A DNA stretch of 64,000 bases from Nostoc cf. commune SO-36 (lineage in GTDB: Bacteria; Cyanobacteriota; Cyanobacteriia; Cyanobacteriales; Nostocaceae): assembly GCF_023734775.1 (NCBI RefSeq), contig NZ_AP025732.1, forward strand, positions 3,912,501-3,976,500, in the 5' to 3' direction. Below, piece after piece: positions 17,428 through 26,366 of the stretch. The notes beneath the pieces were generated by a model. The model was given only the letters and a program-made list of their open reading frames with translations. It searched no databases and was not told the origin of the DNA. How positions within the stretch are numbered: position 1 is the first letter of the stretch; every line of letters begins with the position of its first letter. The translations under genes and the position numbers were made by a program.

Positions 17428-17951
17428 AACCAAAAAATGTAGAGCGAAGAAAATGCCAAACTTCGTTTATATACTATTTGATGAAACTGCAATGCTTGTT
17501 CCCAGTTAACCAAATCGGCTTTTGCAGATTGAAATAGATAGCGCTAACGAAGAGATACTTGAGAAAACCCAAAAATAAGCAGGAGCGCCGGAGATAGGTA
17601 GGCGATAGCGTAAAGTAAAGCCTTTTCTTTTCCCAATTGGGAGACGCTACGCGAACGAAAGGCTTGTCTGCGAGACGCTACGTGTAGCTTACTTCTCCGT
17701 AGGAGTACGCTTAGAGCCAGTCCGTGTACCTCTACGAGGAAGCAAGTGACATATAAAGACGCGTCTTTTTTAGTAATCTTATGGTGGGAAGAGAGTAATT
17801 GTCAAATTTTTGTGAAGTTATTATGAAAATTCTAGGGAATAATTGTCAATTTTGTATGAAGTAGCTATGAAAATACTTAAGTATCTATTATCAAGATTGA
17901 CTTCAGCGATATTATTTACGACATGCAGAAATAATTATCGAGATCATTCTC
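17428..17951. repeat. Intergenic region with Nostoc-type GC-rich palindromic repeats
   Basis: From about 17570 to 17760 the sequence holds a mosaic of short palindromes, including GGGAGACGCTACGCGAACG, CTGCGAGACGCTACG and CTCCGTAGGAGTACGC. These match the repetitive motifs seen at 6.95 kb, 49.66 kb and 59.37 kb. No protein-coding gene is supported in this 520-base stretch. Confidence 0.6.
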
Positions 17952-19430
17952 ATGATAAGCTTTGGCTTTTGGAACCTAATCATAGTAATTTTAGTTGCTT
18001 TAGTTCTTAAAAATAATTGGCGATTAGAAGATGATGAAAAGGCAGCTTGGGAAAATTCTTTATTCTTAAAATCTTCAGTTATCCAATGGTTGATACAATT
18101 TTTTCGTAAACCAATTGTTAACTTCCTCATCCAAACAGCTATTGTATTAGTCGTTACAAGATTCCTCTGTTATACAGGTTGGCTAATTTATTTTCTAAAC
18201 CAGCCAGATCCACCTTTATGGGATTTTAAATGGTATTATGTGGCGAGTAAATTGGCTCATCAACATTTGAGTCCTTTTAATGCCGAGATTTTTAATCAAA
18301 GTTTCTGCACCATAACTAAGGTGTGTGGCTTTATTCCGCCGTTTGTCTATCCACCTAATGTTATTCCCCTCCTCTGGTTTCTCGCTTATTTTTCGATGAA
18401 TACTGCATTTAAAATCTGGCTTGTGATGCATATATTAGCAATCGCTTTGGCTTTATGGGGGGCGAATATCCTGCTGGAGTCGAAGTCGCAAGCTTTGAGA
18501 ACTATTTGCACAATTTCGGTTGCCTTAATTTATGGCGTAGTTCGCGATCTTCAAGTTGCTAATGTTGCAATTTTTATTGCAATTCTTATTTTATGGATGT
18601 TTATCTGGGCTAGAAAAAATCAGGATATTCCAGCAGGAGTTTGCTTGGGGATTGCCCTTTGTAAACCAACATTAGCTGCATTATTCGTTCTGTATTTTCT
18701 ACTTAAAAGACGGTTCTCTCTAGTTTTTGTATCTATTATCACAGTAACTTGTCTAGCATTTTTAGGTTTAGCTTTGACAGGTAATTCTTTGACACAATTC
18801 GTCTCGGATGCATTTCATGGATTTTCCCTCTGGCAAAATGATCCGTCAGTTAGCCCTTATATATCTATCAGTCGTCTCGATTTGATGGTTGTGGGGCCGA
18901 GATTACTTCCTAATAACCCATTTTTCGCCAAGCTTTTGTCAAACTTAATTGTTTTGATACTTCTTGGTTTGGTGGGTTGGTATTGGTATCTACAACAATC
19001 TCTCACCAACTGGTCAAAAAAAATGTATTTAGCAGAAATAGCAATAGTTTCTTGCTTGAGTATTGGTATCACCTATTCGCAAGAAACGAGTTCTGTAATG
19101 TTAATACCTGCCGTTGTTTTTTTGCTAAATGATTTGCTGTATCAGATCAGGAATTGTAAATTTTCCAGGAGAAGAATGTCTATTTGGTTAGCAGGGGTTT
19201 GCTGTCTTGCAGTGCAAACAGCAGTTATTCATGGTTGGCTCATCCACTCTCTAGCAAAGCGATGGAACGTGAAAGCAGGAGAATTGCCATACATTATGAA
19301 AATAACTATCTTCGCTCTACCGAGTTATGCAGTTTTAGGAATCACTCTAAGTATTTTAGTCTTAGCAATTAGTTCCCTTCGTCAAAAACAAGTGATTAAA
19401 TTTGAACCTTTGAAGCGAATTGAGATATAA
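17952..19430 (+). CDS. GT87-like (DUF2029) membrane glycosyltransferase
   Basis: A 492-residue polytopic protein with about ten hydrophobic segments. The first large loop has WDFKWYYVASKLAHQHLSPF, the acidic loop pattern of GT-C enzymes of the DUF2029/GT87 type. CLGIALCKPTLAALFVLYFL is the other typical block. These enzymes transfer mannose or other sugars from polyprenyl-phosphate donors on the outer face of the membrane. The substrate cannot be read from sequence. The gene stands alone, with a palindromic repeat beginning at its stop codon. Confidence 0.75.
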   Translation: MISFGFWNLIIVILVALVLKNNWRLEDDEKAAWENSLFLKSSVIQWLIQFFRKPIVNFLIQTAIVLVVTRFLCYTGWLIYFLNQPDPPLWDFKWYYVASKLAHQHLSPFNAEIFNQSFCTITKVCGFIPPFVYPPNVIPLLWFLAYFSMNTAFKIWLVMHILAIALALWGANILLESKSQALRTICTISVALIYGVVRDLQVANVAIFIAILILWMFIWARKNQDIPAGVCLGIALCKPTLAALFVLYFLLKRRFSLVFVSIITVTCLAFLGLALTGNSLTQFVSDAFHGFSLWQNDPSVSPYISISRLDLMVVGPRLLPNNPFFAKLLSNLIVLILLGLVGWYWYLQQSLTNWSKKMYLAEIAIVSCLSIGITYSQETSSVMLIPAVVFLLNDLLYQIRNCKFSRRRMSIWLAGVCCLAVQTAVIHGWLIHSLAKRWNVKAGELPYIMKITIFALPSYAVLGITLSILVLAISSLRQKQVIKFEPLKRIEI

Positions 19431-19470
19431 TTCGTAATTCGTAGTTCCTAAGATTTAGGAATTACGAATT
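19429..19470. repeat. AATTCGTAATTCGTA hairpin at gene end
   Basis: Inverted repeat AATTCGTAATTCGTAGTTCC paired with GGAATTACGAATT, overlapping the stop of the glycosyltransferase. The same AATTCGTAATTCGTA motif bounds the element at 49633-49696. It may double as terminator. Confidence 0.6.
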
Positions 19471-19513
19471 AGTAATTATTTGCTCATATTCATACTAAAG
19501 TTTAAAATCAGAT

Positions 19514-20293
19514 TTACCTTTTACCGCTAACAATCCCAGACCATTGAACTTTTTTCTCTTTCTCCCGGCGGTAAGAAAAGAAATGCTCTGGAGTTTGGAA
19601 AGTACAATAAGGTGCGATCGCAATTTGTTCTGCACTAATTCCCATATTTTCCAGTTGTAAGGTATTCACTCGCCGGACATCTAACCTTACCTTTCCTGGA
19701 TTGGGGTCTTCCAATAAGGGTGAATTTGGTAATTCATGTAATGCAGTTAAAATTTTTTCTTCGTCTTCATCTGGTATAATACTAGCCCCAATTTCGGCAG
19801 CCACTTCGATAGAGACTTGGTAAACTTCACCAGCGATCGCTGGCCCCATCGCAATACGTAAATCATCAAGCTTACTGCCTTGAGATTGTAATCGAGCGAT
19901 CGCTAAGGGGACAATCTTCTTGGCAGTCCCTCGCCAGCCTGCGTGTAATGCTGCCACCCGTCCAGTTTTCACATCCCCAATCAGCACGGGTGTACAATCT
20001 GCACTAGCTACCCAAACGGCTTGTAGAGGCTGCTCACTCATTAAACCATCCGCCGACGCTAAATCCTCCTCAGCAGAGCTTAAGAAGCTCTCAACTTCTT
20101 GAGGGGTGAGAACAGTATTGCCATGAACCTGCTTTAAGCGATAGACTGATGCCTCTGGTTGCAATACTTCTGTGATAACTTGTGGCGATCGCGGCCAAAA
20201 CTGCTGGGTAAAGAAGCCGTGATGCCAATGTTCCAGAATATTACAAGTTAGATAAGGGAGTCCTTCCCAATTGTGCCAGTGCCAAGTGTGCAT
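19514..20293 (-). CDS. pgeF: PgeF/YfiH family purine nucleoside phosphorylase (formerly laccase-like)
   Basis: A 259-residue protein of the YfiH/PgeF family. Diagnostic blocks are the Cys-bearing ADCTPVLIGD, the His-bearing AALHAGWRGTAKKIV, and the C-terminal APYCTFQTPEHFFSYRRE. Members bind zinc and act as purine nucleoside phosphorylases or adenosine deaminases, with a proposed editing role in peptidoglycan precursors. ATG at 20293 is preferred over a TTG two codons earlier. It is divergent from birA, 78 bases away. Confidence 0.9.
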   Translation of the reverse strand: MHTWHWHNWEGLPYLTCNILEHWHHGFFTQQFWPRSPQVITEVLQPEASVYRLKQVHGNTVLTPQEVESFLSSAEEDLASADGLMSEQPLQAVWVASADCTPVLIGDVKTGRVAALHAGWRGTAKKIVPLAIARLQSQGSKLDDLRIAMGPAIAGEVYQVSIEVAAEIGASIIPDEDEEKILTALHELPNSPLLEDPNPGKVRLDVRRVNTLQLENMGISAEQIAIAPYCTFQTPEHFFSYRREKEKKVQWSGIVSGKR

Positions 20294-20370
20294 CTTCAAC
20301 CAAACCTAAACAGAAATCACTCATCAGCCAATCAATGCTAACTTGAACAACGGAATTTGGGTTAACTGCT

Positions 20371-21188
20371 GTGGGATTTAATTTGCAAAACTTGGAAGCA
20401 GCCTTGAAGGAAGGGCGTAAGTATACATATTTACCATTTTCCCTCCACTTTTTGAAAGCGTCTCTTCAACAAATCAAACCCTCTGGAACTTACTCAACCA
20501 AGGTGCTATTTCAGGAACAGTAGTAATCGCAACTGTACAATTTGCTGGACGAGGACAATGGGGCCGTGAGTGGGTTTCTCCGGTTGGCGGATTATATGTT
20601 TCCGTAGCGATTTCTTTAGACCAAAAAATAGAGGCTACTGACAGCTACCAGCTAACTTTTGCTACCGCTTGGGGAATTGCGTCTCAATTGCGCCAATGCG
20701 GTGTTGATGTTGGGATAAAATGGCCCAATGATTTAGTTTTAAATGGTCGCAAACTAGGCGGCATTTTGACAGAAACCAAAGTAAACAAAGGACAAATCAC
20801 CCAAGCAGTAATTGGTGTTGGTATTAACTGGACAAACCCAGTACCAGAAACTGGAATCAATCTGGAATCGTGGCAAGCTTCTCAAGATTTCCGACCGATT
20901 ACTTGTCTGGAAATGCTCACATCTAAAGTCTTGCTGGGAATAGAATCCGGTATGGAGTGCCTTTATCAAGAAGGAGTAAAGGTACTCTTGTCTCGTTATT
21001 TAGATTTGCTTATAAATATGGGCGATCGGGTCAACGTCAATAATATTTCAGGTACAGTAGTTGGGGTGACATCTCAAGGAAATTTACGAGTTGATTTAGA
21101 AACAGATGATACAAAGGAACTAATTACACCGGAAATTTATATTGAACCCGGTACAATCAGTTTGGGATACCATAAATCTTCCGTTTAA
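20371..21188 (+). CDS. birA: Biotin-[acetyl-CoA-carboxylase] ligase BirA, apparent -1 frameshift
   Basis: Catalytic-only (class I) biotin protein ligase, which attaches biotin to acetyl-CoA carboxylase. The N-terminus, from a GTG at 20371, reads VGFNLQNLEAALKEGRKYTY and LPFSLHF. The rest lies in another frame: FESVSSTNQTLWNLL, the ATP/biotin loop GRGQWGREWVSPVGG, then GIKWPNDL with the catalytic Lys, GGILTE and the C-terminal SH3-like domain. The break lies at the T-run 20449-20453; one extra T would restore LHFFESVSSTN. As the enzyme is normally essential, a base-call error or a recent mutation is likelier than an old pseudogene. Without repair only a product from an internal TTG near 20688 is open. 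Confidence 0.85.
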
Positions 21189-21278
21189 ATTTGAGGTTTG
21201 TTCAAAATTTCGCTCTTTGGGCAAGACAAACCACTAGCATCATCTCTTTAGGCTAATTACACACAACTGAGAGAACAA

Positions 21279-22832
21279 ATGACGCAGCGCAATAATTCTG
21301 CCCATCATCGTTTGCATTACTTATGGCAGGAAGGTCTAACAAAAAAACGTTTTGCTTCAACGCTACCAGCTCAGAGCCTCTGTTGGCTGAGTAGCCTCAG
21401 CCTTCTTAGCGGCGGCTTTGTGTTTGCCCAAACGGAAACACAAATAGACAATATCGTTCCCACAGTTGAAAGTTCCAAACCTTCAGCAGTTACAAATCCA
21501 GTTAAAAGACAGGCTGTTGCGCCCGAAGCAGCGTCAGCGCAACCGGAATTTTCCCAACGGCGAACCAGACTCAAACAAAGATTGCGTAAGCCAGAAGTTG
21601 CTCAATCAAAAGAGCCAGTTAGACAGTCTGCGCCCAAAATCGAAACTGCTGAACCTGTTGTAATTATCAGACAAAAGCCCAAGGCAGAAGCCTCCCAGGT
21701 TACTCCTATAAGGGTGAGACAGGAAAAACCCAATACCCCTGTCCGCTATGCACCTGAAAAACTTCCAGAAGTTGCTCAACCATCAAATAACTCTAATAGC
21801 CCTGTTAGTGCAACAGCAGGGAAAACCAAGGATTATAATAACGCCTACATTGATCCTAATAGTTATGACAACGGTGCCACAGCTACTTATCAAGCACCAA
21901 ATTCTGTAATTCTCACAGAGCGTTCCAGTGGTTGTCGAGCCATTTTACCTTCAGGACAAAGTGTATTAGGCGGCGTTTGCGCCAAAGTACCCCAAAGGAG
22001 TGTAGCTGATTCTAATGGTAAACCAGCACCTAATTGGCTCAGAAGAAGTCAAAATGCACAATTACCAGTAGTTTCACCCGTGCGCCAGGTTGCAACTACT
22101 GGCAACACCAGCAGATGGCGTGCTGCTCAAAGTGGTTCTAATGGTTCCACCAAGAGCGCATTTCGCCCGAATCGGTTTATCCCAAGTCCCGGCGAGTTCA
22201 GCCCCACAAGAGTGAGTGCAACTCCCATCGCACCGAGTGGCGGGACTTTACCGCCACCAATGGCAGATGGCAACATTGCACCCCGTCCCAGCAACGTAGC
22301 TTACGACTTCTCGCTAGCATCAGTACTACCGCAAATCCCCTACGCGGGGAGAGTCGCCTATAGTGGTACGGGAATGATGTATCCCCTGTCTATACCTGCT
22401 ACCATCACTTCTGTATTTGGTTGGCGAGTTCATCCAATCACAGGTAATCAACGCTTCCATGCTGGTACAGACATAGGTGCACCTACGGGTACGCCAGTTT
22501 TGGCAGCAGCTGCGGGTCAAGTGGAAACTGCTAACTGGTTGGGGGGTTATGGTTTAACCGTTACCCTGAATCACAAGTCGGCTCAACAAACCCTCTACGG
22601 TCACATGTCAGAAATCTTTGTTCAACCTGGTCAGTGGGTAGAACCTGGAACTGTCATCGGTCGAGTTGGCAGTACCGGCAACTCCACAGGCCCCCACCTG
22701 CACTTTGAAGTCCGTTATCTGTCACCAAACGGGTGGGTTGCTACTGACCCAGGCGTACATTTACAAAGCGGTCTGAGTCAGTTAGTACTCGGCTTACAAA
22801 CTACTCAGGTAAGCCAAAAACCAGGAAGCTAG
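21279..22832 (+). CDS. Secreted M23-family metalloendopeptidase
   Basis: A 517-residue protein. Residues 1-50 contain a hydrophobic export segment (SLCWLSSLSLLSGGFVFAQ). Residues 50-350 are low complexity, rich in Pro, Gln, Lys and Ser, and probably form a disordered wall-spanning linker. The C-terminal LytM/M23 domain (about 365-495) has zinc ligands His394 and Asp398 in FHAGTDIG and catalytic or ligand His473/His475 in GPHLHFEV. M23 enzymes cut peptide cross-links in peptidoglycan; in filamentous cyanobacteria they can act in septum remodelling. The active site is complete. Confidence 0.9.
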   Translation: MTQRNNSAHHRLHYLWQEGLTKKRFASTLPAQSLCWLSSLSLLSGGFVFAQTETQIDNIVPTVESSKPSAVTNPVKRQAVAPEAASAQPEFSQRRTRLKQRLRKPEVAQSKEPVRQSAPKIETAEPVVIIRQKPKAEASQVTPIRVRQEKPNTPVRYAPEKLPEVAQPSNNSNSPVSATAGKTKDYNNAYIDPNSYDNGATATYQAPNSVILTERSSGCRAILPSGQSVLGGVCAKVPQRSVADSNGKPAPNWLRRSQNAQLPVVSPVRQVATTGNTSRWRAAQSGSNGSTKSAFRPNRFIPSPGEFSPTRVSATPIAPSGGTLPPPMADGNIAPRPSNVAYDFSLASVLPQIPYAGRVAYSGTGMMYPLSIPATITSVFGWRVHPITGNQRFHAGTDIGAPTGTPVLAAAAGQVETANWLGGYGLTVTLNHKSAQQTLYGHMSEIFVQPGQWVEPGTVIGRVGSTGNSTGPHLHFEVRYLSPNGWVATDPGVHLQSGLSQLVLGLQTTQVSQKPGS

Positions 22833-22840
22833 ATTGGAAA

Positions 22841-22887
22841 TTTTGGATTTTAGATTTTAGATTTTAAATTAATCTAAAATCCAAAAT
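22841..22887. repeat. TTTTGGATTTTAGATTTT hairpin repeat
   Basis: TTTTGGATTTTAGATTTTAG on the left pairs with AATCTAAAATCCAAAA on the right. It sits between the convergent M23 peptidase and ribE genes and probably forms a bidirectional terminator-like hairpin. Confidence 0.65.
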
Positions 22888-22888
22888 G

Positions 22889-23569
22889 TCAGAGATACCC
22901 GTGTTCTGCTAAGAATGCGGGTGTAATCCCATCTGAACTATTGTCATCATAGGTTTTGGTGTGGGGATTGCCAGAATAAAGAAATTTTTCCACGTATTTG
23001 CCGAGAATATCTCCTTCTAGATTTACCAAACTTCCAGAAACCAGATAGCGAAGATTTGTCTCGTTGTATGTGAGGGGAATTACCGCCACCTTGAATTGAG
23101 AGAGTTCTGGCTCATAAGCGGCTACTGTGAGGCTGATGCCATTGACAGCTATGCTACCTTTAGGGACAATGTACCGTGCGATCGCCTCGGATGCAATAAA
23201 GGTCATTTCCCAAGAACTAGCCGTTTGTTCTGCCACTAGCAATCTACCGATGCCGTCTACATGACCCATCACAAAATGGCCACCAACTTTGCTGCCTACC
23301 TTCAGCGACGCTTCTAAATTGACATATCTCTGTTGCGTTTGCTCACCGCCAAGAGTTGTGCGGCGTAGAGTTTCCGGTGAAGCCGTGGCAATAAACCCGT
23401 CTTTTAAAACTTGTTCCACTGTCAGGCAAACGCCATCTACTGCAACACTGTCACCATAAGCCAAATCTTGCATAATTACTTCACCTGACTGGCTTACACA
23501 AGTAATTTGCCGAGAATCGCCCCCCAAGGGTTCCATCGTTCCTAATGCTTGGATTAATCCTGTAAACAC
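22889..23569 (-). CDS. ribE: Riboflavin synthase alpha subunit
   Basis: A 226-residue enzyme built of two similar lumazine-binding beta-barrels. The start MFTGLIQALGTM is the family signature, VDGVCLTV and VNGISLTV mark equivalent positions in the two halves, and GHFVMGHVDGIG lies in the linker region. It dismutates two molecules of 6,7-dimethyl-8-ribityllumazine to riboflavin. The start codon is GTG. It is a single gene, convergent with the M23 peptidase. Confidence 0.94.
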   Translation of the reverse strand: MFTGLIQALGTMEPLGGDSRQITCVSQSGEVIMQDLAYGDSVAVDGVCLTVEQVLKDGFIATASPETLRRTTLGGEQTQQRYVNLEASLKVGSKVGGHFVMGHVDGIGRLLVAEQTASSWEMTFIASEAIARYIVPKGSIAVNGISLTVAAYEPELSQFKVAVIPLTYNETNLRYLVSGSLVNLEGDILGKYVEKFLYSGNPHTKTYDDNSSDGITPAFLAEHGYL

Positions 23570-23819
23570 GGCTTTTTTGTCAAACTATCTCTATTTATTG
23601 CCTAATTTTGGCTGAAGTCAATTGGTAATTGTCACAAAAATCTTGATCATCCAAGTATATTTTCTGACTTTTTTTCGTATAGGAATATTAACACATTAGC
23701 ATCCTTCACAGGGCATACTTGGGTAAGAAGGTTATTGTCTAAGAAGACTAGTTTGACTTACTCTGGTTTTCACCACAAGTTCGGAGTTTAATAGAAGCAA
23801 TTATAGAGAACGAATGCTT

Positions 23820-23906
23820 ATGTTTATTCCTGTCGCCAAACCGCCGAAAAAAGGGTATTATTTGTTACACGGCATCCAAGGCTCTCGAAGCATTGTAGAG
23901 GCTTAG
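23820..23906 (+). CDS. Possible 28-residue upstream reading frame of the bifunctional nuclease gene
   Basis: ATG to TAG, reading MFIPVAKPPKKGYYLLHGIQ and then GSRSIVEA, ending three bases before the next ATG. The tight spacing would allow translational coupling with the downstream gene. There is no strong ribosome binding site and no family match, so it may be chance. I see nothing else in 23570-23909. Confidence 0.25.
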   Translation: MFIPVAKPPKKGYYLLHGIQGSRSIVEA

Positions 23907-23909
23907 GCA

Positions 23910-24407
23910 ATGATTGAAATGAAAGTCGCTGGCATAGCATTAGATGCCATAACCCGCAGTCCAATCGTACTTTTGAAAGATTCTTCAGATCGACGGGCTT
24001 TGCCAATTTACATTGGTCAGGAACAGGCTAGGGCAATTATGGGTGCGCTGGAGAATCAGAAGCCTCCCAGACCCTTAACTCACGACCTGATTGTGAATAT
24101 TCTGGAGACTTGGAACATGACTCTAGAAAAGGTAATTATTCATTCCCTGCAAAAGGATACATTTTATGCAGCTTTAATTGTCCAGCAAGGCGAAGTCAAA
24201 AAAGAAATTGACGCGCGTCCTAGCGATGCGATCGCTATTGCTCTCCGTACAAATACTCCCATCTGGGTAATGGAAGAAGTGATTGCCGATGCTTCTATCC
24301 CTGTTGATCGCGATGCAGATGAAGCCGAACAGCAAGCCTTCCGTGAATTTATTTCCAATCTCCGTCCTGAAGATTTGATCAAGCGCTTTGGTAATGACGA
24401 CAGCTAG
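23910..24407 (+). CDS. Bifunctional nuclease family (BFN, DUF151) protein
   Basis: A 165-residue protein starting MIEMKVAGIALDAITRSPIV. The conserved core has LPIYIGQEQARAIMGAL and EIDARPSDAIAIALRTNTPI, both hallmarks of the DUF151/BFN family. Plant members have been described with DNase and RNase activity; bacterial members are poorly studied. The C-terminal acidic tail (DADEAEQQAFREFISNLRPE) is typical of cyanobacterial copies. The gene is followed by a hairpin repeat and the aldo/keto reductase gene. Confidence 0.88.
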   Translation: MIEMKVAGIALDAITRSPIVLLKDSSDRRALPIYIGQEQARAIMGALENQKPPRPLTHDLIVNILETWNMTLEKVIIHSLQKDTFYAALIVQQGEVKKEIDARPSDAIAIALRTNTPIWVMEEVIADASIPVDRDADEAEQQAFREFISNLRPEDLIKRFGNDDS

Positions 24408-24410
24408 GCA

Positions 24411-24480
24411 ATTTTAGATTTTAGATTTTAGATTTTAGATTTTTCCTTGAATCTAAAATCCAAAATTCAAAATCTAAAAT
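24411..24480. repeat. TTTTAGATTTTAGATTTTAG hairpin repeat
   Basis: Four tandem TTTTAGA units face a right arm of AATCTAAAATCCAAAATTC type, forming a long AT-rich hairpin between the bifunctional nuclease and aldo/keto reductase genes. It belongs to the same dispersed family as the repeats at 16349, 22841 and 42671. Confidence 0.65.
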
Positions 24481-24507
24481 TGAATAACTCCTAACTCTTT
24501 GTTAAAG

Positions 24508-25638
24508 ATGCAATACCGACGCTTTGGAAAAACGAATCTGTACCTCTCAGTTTTTTCTCTGGGAACAATGCGCTACCTGGCTGATTTTGAAAATGCTCAC
24601 CAGATCATCGAACAAGCCTTAGCGCTAGGAATTAATCATTTAGAAACTGCCAGAGGTTACGGTAAAAGCGAGGAGTATCTTGGTAGGGCGTTAAAAGCTG
24701 GGTTGTCAGTACCCCGAACGAGGCTTTATGTCACCACCAAAATCTCAGCCACAGCAGATGCTAATACCATGCGTCGGTGCATCGACGAATCCCTAGAACG
24801 ATTACAGCTAGATTATTTAGATTGCTTAGGTATTCATGGTTTGAACACTTGGCAACATTTGGAGTGGGTACAAGCCAAAAATGGCTGTATGCAAGCCGTA
24901 GAAGAAGCTGTTGCTGATGGTCGAGTCCGACACGTTGGTTTTTCCAGCCACGGGTCATTAGAGCTAATTCAGGCAGCAATAAATACAGATTTTTTTGAAT
25001 TTGTCAATCTGCATTATTACTATTTTTTTCAACGGCACGCACCAGCGATTCAACTAGCTGCCGAAAAAGATATGGGCATTTTCATTATTTCCCCTGCTGA
25101 TAAGGGAGGACGGCTCCATACACCACCCCAAACTCTAAAAGACCTCTGCCATCCGTATTTACCATTAGGTTTAAACTATCGATTTTTACTTTCTGACAAC
25201 CGTATTACTACTTTGAGTATAGGGGCAGCAAACCCAGATGAATTAAGGGAACCTTTGCGAATCGCTGACGATGATGGAGAGTTAACATCAGCCGAACATT
25301 CTGCTTTTAAACGGTTAGAAAATCACCAAAAAGTTGCTTTAGAAACTGATAAGTGTAGCCAATGTTATGCTTGTTTGCCCTGTCCAGAAAATATCAATAT
25401 TCCAGAGGTGTTGCGGTTACGAAATCTTGCAGTGGCATACGATATGACAGACTATGGACAATATCGTTACGGAATGTTTGAAAATGCGGGTCATTGGTTC
25501 CCAGGCATGAAAGGCAACCGTTGTACAGAATGCGGTGACTGTTTGCCTCGGTGTCCAGAAAAGTTGCATATTCCAGCTTTGTTGGAAGATGCTCATCAAA
25601 AATTAAGTGGCAAAGCAGGTAGGAGATTGTGGGGATAA
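24508..25638 (+). CDS. Aldo/keto reductase with C-terminal 4Fe-4S domain
   Basis: A 376-residue protein. Residues 1-270 are an aldo/keto reductase barrel: TRYL-type start after MQYRRFGKTNLYLSVFSLG, a catalytic Tyr in ARGYGKSEEYLG, Lys in YVTTKISA, and His in LGIHGLN. The C-terminal part holds two clusters, CSQCYACLPCP and CTECGDCLPRCP, the pattern of a 2[4Fe-4S] ferredoxin. Such proteins probably pass electrons from NADPH through iron-sulfur centres, substrate unknown. ATG at 24508 is preferred over a TTG three codons earlier. Its stop is one base from a Tn3 transposase remnant on the other strand, marking an island edge. Confidence 0.88.
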   Translation: MQYRRFGKTNLYLSVFSLGTMRYLADFENAHQIIEQALALGINHLETARGYGKSEEYLGRALKAGLSVPRTRLYVTTKISATADANTMRRCIDESLERLQLDYLDCLGIHGLNTWQHLEWVQAKNGCMQAVEEAVADGRVRHVGFSSHGSLELIQAAINTDFFEFVNLHYYYFFQRHAPAIQLAAEKDMGIFIISPADKGGRLHTPPQTLKDLCHPYLPLGLNYRFLLSDNRITTLSIGAANPDELREPLRIADDDGELTSAEHSAFKRLENHQKVALETDKCSQCYACLPCPENINIPEVLRLRNLAVAYDMTDYGQYRYGMFENAGHWFPGMKGNRCTECGDCLPRCPEKLHIPALLEDAHQKLSGKAGRRLWG

Positions 25639-25639
25639 A

Positions 25640-25972
25640 TGACAAATGTTGCAAGTATTCCTCTGGAACCACACCTTGAGATTTAAGCCAATTAAATAAG
25701 TGAACAGTCAACAGTTATCAGTTATCACGGTTTCAGTGCGGGGATTTGACCCCTTTCTGTTACACACCACTTGTTAGAAGTGGGGACTCTGACTCGCAAT
25801 TGACAATCAAATTCTTAACTAATAACTGTTGACTGCATTTTCCAAATACACCGTATTCCACAGAACAATTGCCGCGACCGCTAAGTTCAACCCACTGGCT
25901 CATTACGTTTGAGATTGTAAAATTTATCAGAGATTAACCAACCTAATCTTTCCAACTCCCGAATCATTCGGC
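25640..25972 (-). pseudogene. Tn3-family transposase C-terminal remnant
   Basis: In three pieces on the minus strand the translation shows ELERLGWLISDKFYNLKR, then ASGLNLAVAAIVLWNTVYLE, then NWLKSQGVVPEEYLQHLS. These match in order the end of Tn3-type TnpA proteins (the ...GLNLVVAAIVLWNTVYLERAV... and ...DEYLQHLSPLGW... blocks). A frameshift separates pieces one and two, and a 131-bp inverted-repeat element separates pieces two and three. The final LGWEHINLTGDY block is missing. It is clearly inactive. Confidence 0.8.
25705..25835. mobile_element. 131-bp MITE-like element inside the Tn3 remnant
   Basis: Terminal inverted repeats CAGTCAACAGTTAT (25705-25718) and ATAACTGTTGACTG (25822-25835) are perfect. 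The internal part has a GTGCGGGGATTTGACCCC palindrome. The element lies exactly where the transposase homology is interrupted. It codes for nothing and must depend on a transposase supplied elsewhere. Confidence 0.75.
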
Positions 25973-26101
25973 TTATCTGATGTATAAATAACCAGGGCAG
26001 TTAGCTCTTGAAGATTTTTGTCTCCAATGTAAATCCACTTACATTTGTCAGATTGATTGTATCGGCTCTTCGCTGACTTTAAACTTCGTTACATAGTTTG
26101 A

Positions 26102-26323
26102 TTTTTTAACGCCGACTTACTTACATCAAATTTAAATTCATATATCAACTCGCAATCTGTGATACGATACGATGAAAATAAATTTATTTTTAATAATATT
26201 TGCTCGTTTATAGAAAATTTACAAACCTACAAGCAAGCTAATGCCAATAATGAATTGTTGAATTACATAAATAGAAGCGATCAATTACAAATGTGGAGTA
26301 TTTACAGAAAACGAATAATTTGA
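26102..26323 (+). other. Open frame of 73 codons without clear start, possible gene fragment
   Basis: A stop-free stretch reads FFNADLLTSNLNSYINSQSV onward to MWSIYRKRII. A GTG at 26159 could start a 54-residue product. Composition is protein-like (Asn, Ile, Lys-rich) but no family is recognised and no ribosome binding site is seen. It precedes the hydrolase gene on the same strand. Confidence 0.25.
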
Positions 26324-26366
26324 ATGCGTAATTCCTAAAAAACTTTTAAAGCTAAATATAGACAAT

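Noticed and set aside
25394..25711. 105-residue minus-strand frame overlapping the aldo/keto reductase end
   Set aside because: Its first 24 codons are a Tn3 transposase remnant and the rest is antisense of the reductase, so it is not a gene as a whole.
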